Below, piece by piece: positions 44,295-51,920 of a stretch of 64,000 nt of DNA. Source of the DNA: Mycolicibacterium sp. BiH015. Lineage in GTDB: Bacteria; Actinomycetota; Actinomycetes; Mycobacteriales; Mycobacteriaceae. Location: assembly GCF_027706845.1 (NCBI RefSeq), contig NZ_JAQGCZ010000005.1, forward strand, positions 491,733-555,732, given 5' to 3'. The number at the start of each line of letters is the position of its first letter. Position 1 is the stretch's first letter. The position numbers and the translations under genes were made by a program. The notes under the pieces were generated by a model. It saw only the letters and a list, made by a program, of their open reading frames with translations, was not told the origin of the DNA and ran no database searches.

Positions 44295-45794
44295 CTAGGT
44301 TTCGGGATCGTCTTGCAGCATTGTGGGTTTGCGGAGCTTGAGCAGTGGGCTGAGCACGATGACGGCGGCGACGACGAGCAGGACCGCACTGATCGGGCGA
44401 GTCAGGAACACGGTGGGATCCCCGAGCGAGAGCTCCAACGATTCGCGCAGCGAGCGTTCCATCAGCGGACCGAGGACGAGCGTGAGCACCAGCGGCGCCA
44501 GCGGAATGTCGAGGCGCCGCATGGCGAGGCCCAGGACGCCGGCGCCGATCATCACGAAGACGTCGAAGACCGTGAAGTTGATGGTGTAGGAGCCGACGAC
44601 GAGGAACAGCAGAATGATGGCGGCGAGGATGGGGTAGGGGATCCGGAGAATGGATGTCCACAGCTTCACCAGCGGGACGTTCAGCGCCAATAGGATGATG
44701 TTGCCGATGAACAGGCTGGCGATGATCGCCCAGGCGACGGTGGCGTCTTCAGCGAACAGGGTCGGCCCCGGGGTGAGCCCCTGCTGCAGGAACGCGCCCA
44801 TCAACACGGCAATGGTCGGGGATGCGGGGATGCCGAGCGTGAACAGCGGGATCAGTGCGCCGTTGGCGTGCGCATTGTTGGCTGTCTCCGGTCCGGCGAC
44901 ACCTTCGATGGCCCCCTTTCCCAACTGGTCGCGGTAGCGCGAAAAGCGTTTCTCCGCGCCGTAAGCCAGCAGTGACGACACCGAACCGGTCATTCCGGGA
45001 ATCAACCCGAGAGCCGAGCCGATGACGGTTCCGCGGCCGATGGAGGGCGTGCTGCGCCGGAAGTCTTCTCGGGTCGGCATGAGGGACCTGAAGCCGGGGG
45101 CTTTGGCCGCCGCGATCTTGTGCCGTCCGGCGATCAAGAGTTCTGACAGACCGAACAGACCGACCACGATCGCCACGAAACTCACTCCGTCGAGCAGTCT
45201 TTCCGAGCCGAAGGTGAATCGCGGGGCACCTGCCACGGGGTCGATGCCGATCATGGCGATCAGCAGTCCGATGACTCCGGAGATCAGCGCGCGAACCATC
45301 GACTTGCCCGAAAGCGCCACCAGCAGTGATAGTCCGACCATCACCAGGGCGAAGAACTCAGGCGGACCGATCTGCAGTCCCAGGGAGCCGAGTGGACGAG
45401 CGGCGATGACGAGCAGGATGGTGGCCGCCGTTCCGCCGACGAACGATCCGATTGCGGCGATGGTCAGCGCGGACCCGGCGCGGCCCTGCTTGGTCATCTC
45501 GTAGCCGTCGATGGCGGTGATGGCCGACGCCGCTTCGCCGGGAGTGTTCAGCAGGACGCTGGTGATCGTTCCGCCGTACGTCGTGCCGTAGAAGATGGCC
45601 GCCAGCATGATGATGGCGCTCGCGGGGTTGAGGTTCATCGTCAGCGGAACCAGCAGCGCCACACCGGCGACCGGCCCGATGCCGGGCAACACACCGATCA
45701 AGGTGCCGAGCAGGCAGCCGATCAAGGCGAAGGCCAAGTTTTCCAGCGTCAGGGCCTCGGCGAAGCCGTTGGCCAGATCGAGAAGCACATTCAT
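44295..45794 (-). CDS. tctA: TctA-type large membrane subunit
   Basis: 499 residues, about 11-12 helices. The family motif is GVLPGIGPVAGVALLVPLT and its repeat GLIPGMTGSVSSLLAYGAEK, plus FYGTTYGGTITSVLLNTPGE. It forms the sodium- or proton-driven channel of the tripartite tricarboxylate transporter. It is four bases after tctB. Confidence 0.92.
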   Translation of the reverse strand: MNVLLDLANGFAEALTLENLAFALIGCLLGTLIGVLPGIGPVAGVALLVPLTMNLNPASAIIMLAAIFYGTTYGGTITSVLLNTPGEAASAITAIDGYEMTKQGRAGSALTIAAIGSFVGGTAATILLVIAARPLGSLGLQIGPPEFFALVMVGLSLLVALSGKSMVRALISGVIGLLIAMIGIDPVAGAPRFTFGSERLLDGVSFVAIVVGLFGLSELLIAGRHKIAAAKAPGFRSLMPTREDFRRSTPSIGRGTVIGSALGLIPGMTGSVSSLLAYGAEKRFSRYRDQLGKGAIEGVAGPETANNAHANGALIPLFTLGIPASPTIAVLMGAFLQQGLTPGPTLFAEDATVAWAIIASLFIGNIILLALNVPLVKLWTSILRIPYPILAAIILLFLVVGSYTINFTVFDVFVMIGAGVLGLAMRRLDIPLAPLVLTLVLGPLMERSLRESLELSLGDPTVFLTRPISAVLLVVAAVIVLSPLLKLRKPTMLQDDPET

Positions 45795-45797
45795 CGT

Positions 45798-46337
45798 CTA
45801 CAGCCCCACCCCGGACAAGAACGGCAGCGAGGACAGCGGCAGTTGCACGGCGAGCACGCGATCGAACAGGAGGAAAACCCCGAAGCTGCCCGCCGCGGCG
45901 ACGGCCGCCGCGATCCACCAGCGTTGCCGGCCCAGAATCAGGAGCTCCAGGAAGAGGAATACGGCCATGGAGATCTGGAAGCCCACGAACGGCATCGCGA
46001 TCGCCAGCACGATGAGACCGCCGACGACGCCGACGACATAGATACGGTCCAGTGGTTCGGCTGGGGCGCTGTCTGCGTCGGCCGCGGCCCTGCGACGTTC
46101 CACAACGGCTTGAACCGCCCAGATCGCCGTCAGGACGAACAGCGCTGCACCAAGGATGAGGGGTAACAGCCCTGGGCCGGGACCCAGCGTCGTCCACAGC
46201 CCGAGGGAGGTGGATTCGACAGCGACATAGAGACCGACTGCCGCCAGTGCCAGCTGACCGAGGGGAACGAATGCGCGGTGCATCAGCGAGCCCGGCGGAG
46301 ACGCGGCGGGCGGCGTTTCATGTTCGCGGCTTGTCAT
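45798..46337 (-). CDS. tctB: TctB-type small membrane subunit
   Basis: 179 residues with four helices (about 20-38, 50-74, 101-135, 150-170). It is weakly conserved, as is usual for TctB. The ATG at 46337 has AGAGG ten bases upstream; it is the first gene of the transporter operon. The operator dyad 46365-46381 lies 28 bases ahead. Confidence 0.85.
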   Translation of the reverse strand: MTSREHETPPAASPPGSLMHRAFVPLGQLALAAVGLYVAVESTSLGLWTTLGPGPGLLPLILGAALFVLTAIWAVQAVVERRRAAADADSAPAEPLDRIYVVGVVGGLIVLAIAMPFVGFQISMAVFLFLELLILGRQRWWIAAAVAAAGSFGVFLLFDRVLAVQLPLSSLPFLSGVGL

Positions 46338-46364
46338 GGGAAGCAACCTCTGTAGTTTCATACT

Positions 46365-46381
46365 GTGATAGTCACTATCAC
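46365..46381. promoter_or_regulatory. Perfect 17-bp IclR-type operator before the tct operon
   Basis: GTGATAGT-C-ACTATCAC, a perfect dyad, 28 bases before tctB. The outer half-sites GTGAT-N7-ATCAC recur before iclR at 47319-47335. A further GTCAC-aacg-GTGAC dyad lies at 46399-46412. The rest of the 192-base gap (46338-46529) shows no gene. Confidence 0.72.
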
Positions 46382-46529
46382 TTGATGTTGTAATGGTGGT
46401 CACAACGGTGACGCATTGTCAAGCATCGAATGTGGCGGCTGCCACAAATGCAGGTAGCGCCCTGCGGTCGACGGCCACGTGCTCGCCGCGTACAGGGGGC
46501 GCAGTCAGCGCCGTCTCAGTGGAGAGGTG

Positions 46530-47294
46530 TCAGCTGGAGACCGGAATTCGGCTGCTCAAATTAGTTGCAGCCCAACGTATTTCAGTGACCAGGCGAGAGA
46601 TCTGGGAATCGGTCAAGGTATCGGCGGGCCCCGTCACGCCCAGCACGGCGGCCAGCTTCCCGTCGGGGGACCGGACAGGTGCAGCGATCGAGGCGATCCC
46701 GTAGCTACGCTCACTGACCGAGATCGCGTGGCCTTCGGTGCGGATCTTGTCCAGCTGAGCGATCAGTTCGGACCTCGTCACAGAGGCGCCAGAAGCGAGC
46801 GTCAGCGAGTCGCCGTCGGGTAGCGCCGCCTCGAGCTCCTCGGCGCCCATCTCCGCGAGCATGACCTTGCCCGCCCCGCCGAGGTGAAGCGGCAGTCGCT
46901 CGCCGACAGGCAGCACGTAGCTGAGTGGGTTCGCACTCTCCACGCGCCCGATCAGGACTCGCGAGTTCTCGACCCGTACATAGAGCGACGCGGTGTAGCC
47001 GGTGCTGCTGGCCAACTGCTGCAAGGTCGTCTGCGCCAAGAGGCTGAGCGGATTGGACACCATGAATGCATGCGCCACCGCCAGCGCGGCGGGGCCGGCC
47101 GTGTAGCCGTCGGCAGTCCGAGCGGCATATCCGCGGTCGAGCAGAACATTGACGATGCGCTGGGCGGTCGCGATATGGAGACCGCTGCTGCGCGCGATTT
47201 CGCTGAGCCGAATGGGTTGCTTGGCGTCTTGCAGAACCGCCAGGACGTCGAATGCACGATCCAGGGACCGCATGTTGCTGTTGGGTGCGGTCAT
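46530..47294 (-). CDS. IclR-family transcriptional regulator
   Basis: 254 residues. The N-terminal winged helix (RAFDVLAVLQDAKQPIRLSEI, LHIATAQRIVNVLLDRGYA) is followed by the IclR effector domain (about 85-245; RVESANPLSYVLPVGERLPLH, GHAISVSERSYGIASIAAPV, ILxVxGP-like VLGVTGPADTLTD). It probably senses the transported acid or a catabolite and controls both the tct operon and itself through the shared dyad. Confidence 0.9.
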   Translation of the reverse strand: MTAPNSNMRSLDRAFDVLAVLQDAKQPIRLSEIARSSGLHIATAQRIVNVLLDRGYAARTADGYTAGPAALAVAHAFMVSNPLSLLAQTTLQQLASSTGYTASLYVRVENSRVLIGRVESANPLSYVLPVGERLPLHLGGAGKVMLAEMGAEELEAALPDGDSLTLASGASVTRSELIAQLDKIRTEGHAISVSERSYGIASIAAPVRSPDGKLAAVLGVTGPADTLTDSQISRLVTEIRWAATNLSSRIPVSS

Positions 47295-47318
47295 CGATGT
47301 CTCCGCCGGGCTCGTGTG

Positions 47319-47335
47319 GTGATTGAGGCTATCAC
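47319..47335. promoter_or_regulatory. Second GTGAT-N7-ATCAC site, before iclR
   Basis: GTGAT-TGAGGCT-ATCAC, 25 bases before the iclR start. Half-sites and spacing are identical to the tct operator, so autoregulation is likely. Confidence 0.65.
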
Positions 47336-47596
47336 TCTACGAGAGGTGCCCCGGCTGTTCTCCAGCAGCCGCGCTGGCGACGCTGCAACAGCGCAAGCGG
47401 TGCCACCCGTGGGCTAAAAATGACGACGCGAGTTTTCGAGCGCGTAACAGACTGTGCACGAAAGTTTTTGGATTCCTCACCGAAATTAGTGATTAAAGCT
47501 AATGAGTGTCGGGAACTCGATCGGCACGGTAGGACCAGGGTTCAAGCCTGACGGAGGGCGGGCCTTGTCAAATTCTCAAGTCAAGAAAGGCATGTC
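47336..47596. other. Intergenic region before the secreted small protein
   Basis: 261 bases with no supportable gene. It includes a relatively AT-rich stretch (47455-47505, AAAGTTTTTGGATTC ... AAATTAGTGATTAAAGCTAATG) that probably contains the rightward promoter, and AAGAAAGG just before the ATG at 47597. Confidence 0.5.
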
Positions 47597-47896
47597 ATGA
47601 ATCGTTTGTTCATCGCGGCCGGCGCATGCTCTGCCGCAGTGGCCGCGTCCCTGACCTTCTCCGGCACTGCGCTCGCCGAGCCGGACGATCCGGCACCCGC
47701 AGTGGACGGCACTGCGTCGCAGGGCCCCAGCGCGGCCGCCGAGATCGCCCGCCTCCAGAGCGAAGGCAAGTCCGTTCAGGTCGTCGGTAACGATGGCGCG
47801 GCACCGCTGGAGAGTTGCGACGTGGCCAACACCACCGAGGGCGAGGTCGCCAACACGGTCATGGTGGAAGTCACCTGCCCCGTCACCGACTTCTGA
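47597..47896 (+). CDS. Small secreted mycobacterial protein
   Basis: 99 residues. A signal peptide (1-27, AAGACSAAVAASLTFSGTALA) is cut near ALAEPDD. The mature part has two cysteines (SCDVANT and VTCPVTDF), likely forming one disulfide, as in several small mycobacterial exported proteins. The ribosome site is AGAAAGG. No enzymatic motif is visible. Confidence 0.78.
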   Translation: MNRLFIAAGACSAAVAASLTFSGTALAEPDDPAPAVDGTASQGPSAAAEIARLQSEGKSVQVVGNDGAAPLESCDVANTTEGEVANTVMVEVTCPVTDF

Positions 47897-48019
47897 CCTG
47901 ACGCCCGACGCGGCGCGAGGGCAACGGAGCCCTGCGCCGCGTTTGTCGTTTCCCGGGCGCTGTTTCGACTGCGGTGCAGCGGGCACTCTCCGCAGCACGA
48001 GTGCGATGGGAGGAACGGC

Positions 48020-48424
48020 GTGACCGAACCACGACCCGAGCCGTCGACCGGTGAGCTGATCAGTCAGCTCACGGAGCAGACGTCACGACTTATTCGCGAC
48101 GAACTGCGGTTGGCGCAGAAAGAGATTCAACAATCAGCCAAGCACGCCGGCATCGGCGCCGGGCTGGTCGGTACGGCGGGGCTGCTCGCGGTGATCGGGC
48201 TGATGACGCTTGTCGCCGCCGCCGTCGCTGCACTGGCCCTTGTCCTTCCTGTATGGGCGGCCGCAGTGGTCGTCGCGGTGGTGCTGTTTGTCGCCGCGGG
48301 CGTAGCCGCCCTTCTCGGCAAGAAGCAAGCCCAGCAGGTGCCACCGCCGGCGGCCGAATCCGTCGACAGCGTGAAGGCCGACATCGTCGAGATCAAGGGA
48401 GCACGCCATGGCGCCAGAACCTGA
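48020..48424 (+). CDS. Holin-X/DUF1469-type membrane protein
   Basis: 134 residues. The amphipathic N-terminus SQLTEQTSRLIRDELRLAQKEI is followed by two helices (about 48-76 and 79-102) and a charged C-terminal tail. This is the actinobacterial phage-holin-like (YqjE-related) family found in pairs with DUF3618; despite the name, a lytic role is not implied. The start is GTG with GGGAGGAAC upstream. It overlaps the next gene by 17 bases. Confidence 0.83.
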   Translation: MTEPRPEPSTGELISQLTEQTSRLIRDELRLAQKEIQQSAKHAGIGAGLVGTAGLLAVIGLMTLVAAAVAALALVLPVWAAAVVVAVVLFVAAGVAALLGKKQAQQVPPPAAESVDSVKADIVEIKGARHGART

Positions 48425-48689
48425 GCCGCGTCCGAACGCCGACATCGACGAGCTGAAGGCAGACATCGAGCAGACGCGCGCGGAGCTCGGCGAGACCGTT
48501 GGCGCGTTGACGGACAAACTCGATGTGAAAGGCCGGGCCGAAGACGCGATACACGACGCCAAGGAGACGGTGGTCCAGCGCGGCCACGACGCCGTGGACA
48601 CCGTCAAACAGCAACCGGCTGTCCCTGTGGCTCTACTTGTCGCTGTTGTGCTCGGTATCGGTTTCATCATCTGGCGGCGGCGCCGCTGA
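48408..48689 (+). CDS. DUF3618 membrane protein
   Basis: 93 residues. The DUF3618 signature DIDELKADIEQTRAELGETV with ALTDKLDVKGRA is followed by an amphipathic helix and one C-terminal transmembrane helix (about 68-88, PVALLVAVVLGIGFIIWRRRR end). It pairs with the upstream holin-X-like gene, as is usual in actinobacteria, and probably forms an envelope-associated complex with it. Confidence 0.85.
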   Translation: MAPEPEPRPNADIDELKADIEQTRAELGETVGALTDKLDVKGRAEDAIHDAKETVVQRGHDAVDTVKQQPAVPVALLVAVVLGIGFIIWRRRR

Positions 48690-49105
48690 CGTGGTTGTAG
48701 TGGCTTGGGACCACCGCCGGACCGGGATTGCCTGCTCGCTCCGACGACGGGGTCCTCAGGGCCTCTTGCTGGACTCTGAGGACAGGGCGTGCAACCACTC
48801 GGGGAAATGGCGCGCCCCGGGTCAGAGCTGCCCCGCACTGTCGAAGTCAAACACGATCATTCGCTTGGTGGATGAGTGATGTCGCGATTGACTGCATCCG
48901 GTTTCGCGGAGCGGAGGACACCGCGGCACCTAGTCGCGGTCGGGTTCGGCGAGTTCGGGTGCGATCTCGCGCGTCGCCATTCCGCCGTCGCGGCCGTGGT
49001 CTGCCGGGCCTGGGGGCTCGGGATCGCGCTCGTCGGCCGAGTCGTCGCGTGCATGCCTGTCCATGTGCCGCGGATACCCCGGCCAGGCAGCGGTCACACC
49101 AGGCC
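48690..49105. other. Gene-poor gap between DUF3618 and the AI-2E transporter
   Basis: 416 bases. The only plausible coding stretch is a 44-residue hydrophilic leftward frame (48930-49064, MDRHARDDSADERDPEPPGP...), directly downstream of the transporter but without a ribosome site. I see no palindrome, RNA gene or mobile-element end here. Confidence 0.4.
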
Positions 49106-50161
49106 TCAGGTGCGAACTTTGCTCGCGAGGAACACATCGAACCACCGCGCTGACGGATCGGCATCGACGAGAAGGGCTTTCGCCAGCAACGTGAGCGGGA
49201 TGGCGAGCAGCGCGCCCAGCGGCCCGAGGACCCAACCCCAGAAGATCAGCGAGGTCATCGCCAACGTCACCGACAACCCCGCCGTGTCGCCGACGATCTT
49301 CGGTTGAATGACCGTCTGGACGACGAAGTTGATGATGCTGTAGACCACGATCACGATCAGCATCGTCATGGGTCCACCCTCAAGAAGGCCCAGCAGCGCC
49401 GGAGGGACGAGACCGAGGACGAATCCGATGTTCGGGATGTAGTTGGTGATGAACGCGAGAAGCCCCCACAGCAGCGGAAGCGGAATGCCCAGGGTCCACA
49501 GGGCCACCACGTCGAGCGCCGCGACGATCAACCCGAAAACCGTTGACACGAAAAGGTATTGCCGGGTGCCTCGACTGAAGGTGCGCAGTGCCTCCACCAG
49601 GTGCGGTCGGTCACGTTCGACAACGGCCAGCCTGCGGCCGTAGCCGGCGGCATCCGCGGCCATGAACAGCGCGAGGGTGGCGACCAGCAGCAGCGCCGAT
49701 AACACACTGACGGTGCTCCCCACCGCCGCACCGATCACACTGAACACCCGGTTCGCGTCGACGTTGAGGGCCTTCTGCACCTGCTCGTCGCCGACGCCGT
49801 ACTGCCCGAGAAGCCGACGCGCCTGCCCCAGCAGTTCGTCGAACTTCCCCTGATACTGGGGCAGGATCGTGGCGAACCGGGCCACAGACACCACGAGCGA
49901 GGCGACCAGCCCGAGCAGCACTGCATAGATCGCCGTCAAAGCGATCGTCACCGTGGCCCATTCCGGAAGACCTTTGCGGCGCAGCCAGTTTCGCATCGGA
50001 TGCACCGCGACGACAAGGAGGAGGGCCAGGAACGTCGGCCCGAGGATGCTGGCTGATGCCTTCATGCCCGCGATGACGACCACTGCTGCGGCAAGGCCGA
50101 GGACCACCAGCACGGCGCGCGGCAGGACCCGAGTCGACTCTTGAGATTCAGCGGTGCTCAT
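49106..50161 (-). CDS. AI-2E family transporter
   Basis: 351 residues, seven to eight helices. Family signature: LVVAVHPMRNWLRRKGLPEW near the start, LLWGLLAFITNYIPNIGFVLGLVPPALLGLLEGG (cited as region 250-284) and FVVQTVIQPKIVGDTAGLSV. Members export varied solutes or act as Na+/H+ antiporters; autoinducer-2 is not implied. The ATG at 50161 is chosen; an upstream open frame is antisense to DUF5718. Confidence 0.85.
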   Translation of the reverse strand: MSTAESQESTRVLPRAVLVVLGLAAAVVVIAGMKASASILGPTFLALLLVVAVHPMRNWLRRKGLPEWATVTIALTAIYAVLLGLVASLVVSVARFATILPQYQGKFDELLGQARRLLGQYGVGDEQVQKALNVDANRVFSVIGAAVGSTVSVLSALLLVATLALFMAADAAGYGRRLAVVERDRPHLVEALRTFSRGTRQYLFVSTVFGLIVAALDVVALWTLGIPLPLLWGLLAFITNYIPNIGFVLGLVPPALLGLLEGGPMTMLIVIVVYSIINFVVQTVIQPKIVGDTAGLSVTLAMTSLIFWGWVLGPLGALLAIPLTLLAKALLVDADPSARWFDVFLASKVRT

Positions 50162-50269
50162 GGTGTCCCGATACCCGTGTCTCCGCGCGCTATGTGACTG
50201 GTAGACGAACGCCAGCCGAACAGTGCCTCGGTCGTCAGGGGTGGCATGACCAGGCGTACGCTGCTGGGC

Positions 50270-51070
50270 GTGATCGAGATCTCCCTGAGTGAGATGCGCA
50301 ATTGGTTCGGCTTCGGCGTCGCGGGAAATTTCGCGGGCCACCTCGAACAGGCAGGCGAGGCGGTCGATTTCGTCAACGTCGCCAGCGAGGGCACCGCGCC
50401 CAAAGGCATCTTCCCGTGGTACGCGCCGGGGTCGGACACCTTTCTCGGCGAGTTCCCACTGTCCAACGACGCGATCGTGCTTCCCGGCGAGAGTGACGGT
50501 CCGCTCAACCTGCAGATCGAGCCGGAGGTCGGGCTGGCGTGCCGCGTGGTCTGGGAAGGCGACACGGTTGTCACCCTGCAGCCGTTCGCGCTGGGAGCTT
50601 TCAACGACTGCTCGATTCGGCGGCCCGGTGCGCCCAAGATCAGCTTCAAGAAGAATTGGGGCCCGGAGTCCAAAGGCGTCTCGACTCAGTTTTTCGACAT
50701 CAGTGACCTGACCCCGGACGGTCCGACCGCGACCCTGCGCCTGGTCTGCTACCTCAACAGCGGCGGTGAGACCCACGAGTACGGCGTCGACAGTCCGCTG
50801 ATCGGCTACTCGTATTACGGCGAGGTGCTGCTGGACTGGATTGTGGAGCGGCTGGCCAACCAGAAGGGCTCTCCGGACACTCCCCTGGAGGATGTCGGTG
50901 CCTTGATGGTCGCCAGCGGGCACCCGGAGAACGTGCTGATCGGCATCGGCGCGACGCGGTACACCCCGCTGGGCGAGTCCACGTTCCTGAAGAAGGGTGA
51001 CGAGGCGATCGTGCGGGTGTACGACACCGCCTCCGACGCGTCGGCGGAATTGCGTCAGAGCGTTCGGTAG
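50270..51070 (+). CDS. DUF5718 family protein
   Basis: 266 residues. Family landmarks are NWFGFGVAGNFAGHLEQAGEA at the start (GFGVAGNFAGH), PLSNDAIVLPGESDGPLNLQIEPE (region 63-86) and GAFNDCSIRRPGAPKISFKKNWG (region 119-141). The layout (EPE metal-like acids, Lys-rich loop) recalls fumarylacetoacetate-hydrolase folds, so a metal-dependent hydrolase is possible. A start at 50246 is also open; GTG 50270 is closer to the homologous N-terminus. Confidence 0.7.
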   Translation: MIEISLSEMRNWFGFGVAGNFAGHLEQAGEAVDFVNVASEGTAPKGIFPWYAPGSDTFLGEFPLSNDAIVLPGESDGPLNLQIEPEVGLACRVVWEGDTVVTLQPFALGAFNDCSIRRPGAPKISFKKNWGPESKGVSTQFFDISDLTPDGPTATLRLVCYLNSGGETHEYGVDSPLIGYSYYGEVLLDWIVERLANQKGSPDTPLEDVGALMVASGHPENVLIGIGATRYTPLGESTFLKKGDEAIVRVYDTASDASAELRQSVR

Positions 51071-51099
51071 TCCCGCATGTCGGCGACGGGCAACTTCCT

Positions 51100-51792
51100 T
51101 CACGCCCCTCCCGGCGGCTGAGCCGAGTGCCCGAAGACCTTTGACGGCGTTGGCGGGTCAGCGAGAATTGCTGGCAGAACGAAGGTTTCGACGTAACGTC
51201 GTGCCGTGTCCGGGTTCTGGATCTCCGGGACGACCCCGAGCAGCATCGTCAACGACGTCGTGATGATGAACTGCGCGGCATCCCCGGCGTCCAAGCCCGA
51301 GCGTAGGTGCTGACCGTCACTGTCGGCGCCCATCGCACCGACGAGTTCCTCGACGAGGTCGGGTAGCGACGCCGCCTTCGCGACGAGGTGTGCCACCGAG
51401 CCGTCATCGGTCTGCTCCGAGAGCGTCTGCAACAGTGGGTCGTCGACCAGCTCGGTGGCGACGATGACCAGGCTCTCCACCAGAATATCTGCCAGACAGG
51501 CATTCTCGGGAAGTCGCGCGGTGATCTCCACCTGATGCTTGCGTGTCTTGCGTGCGACCAGAGCTTCGAGCAGGTGCTGCCGACTGGGAAAATGGCGGTA
51601 CATGGCTGCGCGTGAGTAGCCCGCCTCGCGGGCGATGAGCTCCATCGTCGAGGCTTGGAAGCCGCGGTCCAGGATCAGCCGCTCGGCGGCGTCCATCAGT
51701 ACAGTCCTCGCCTGCTCCGAGGTGTTGCCGCCCCCGGCGGGTCGTCCGCGGGGGCGCCGCTGCGGTCTGCCCGCCGAATCACGTTCTGCCAT
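51100..51792 (-). CDS. TetR-family transcriptional regulator
   Basis: 230 residues. An Arg/Gly-rich extension (QRRPRGRPAGGG) precedes the TetR helix-turn-helix (VLMDAAERLILDRGF, TMELIAREAGYSRAAMYRHFPSRQHLLEAL cited as region 43-72). The C-terminal ligand domain is variable. It is divergent from a secreted hydrolase; a 34-base palindrome lies between, 63 bases before its start. Confidence 0.9.
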   Translation of the reverse strand: MAERDSAGRPQRRPRGRPAGGGNTSEQARTVLMDAAERLILDRGFQASTMELIAREAGYSRAAMYRHFPSRQHLLEALVARKTRKHQVEITARLPENACLADILVESLVIVATELVDDPLLQTLSEQTDDGSVAHLVAKAASLPDLVEELVGAMGADSDGQHLRSGLDAGDAAQFIITTSLTMLLGVVPEIQNPDTARRYVETFVLPAILADPPTPSKVFGHSAQPPGGA

Positions 51793-51854
51793 CGCGTCCC
51801 TCAGTATGCCGGTCAGCGGGCCAACTTCCCTTGTGTTCCGCGCCGCCGCGCCTT

Positions 51855-51888
51855 ATAAATAGACATACGGCGTTCGATGTCTATTTAT
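51855..51888. promoter_or_regulatory. 34-bp TetR-type operator (perfect 12-bp arms)
   Basis: ATAAATAGACAT (51855-51866) and ATGTCTATTTAT (51877-51888) flank ACGGCGTTCG. It lies between tetR (63 bases) and the hydrolase (32 bases), the standard place for a shared operator. It overlaps TATAAAT, a likely -10 element for one of the promoters. Confidence 0.75.
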
Positions 51889-51920
51889 TCTGTGGTGACA
51901 CGCAGCGAGGGGGAGACCTG

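Noticed and set aside
46399..46412. GTCAC-aacg-GTGAC dyad near the tct operator
   Set aside because: Half-sites and spacing differ from the GTGAT-N7-ATCAC pair, so it is not claimed as an IclR site.
48930..49064. 44-residue hydrophilic frame downstream of the AI-2E transporter
   Set aside because: No ribosome site and no recognisable motif; mentioned in the gap description only.
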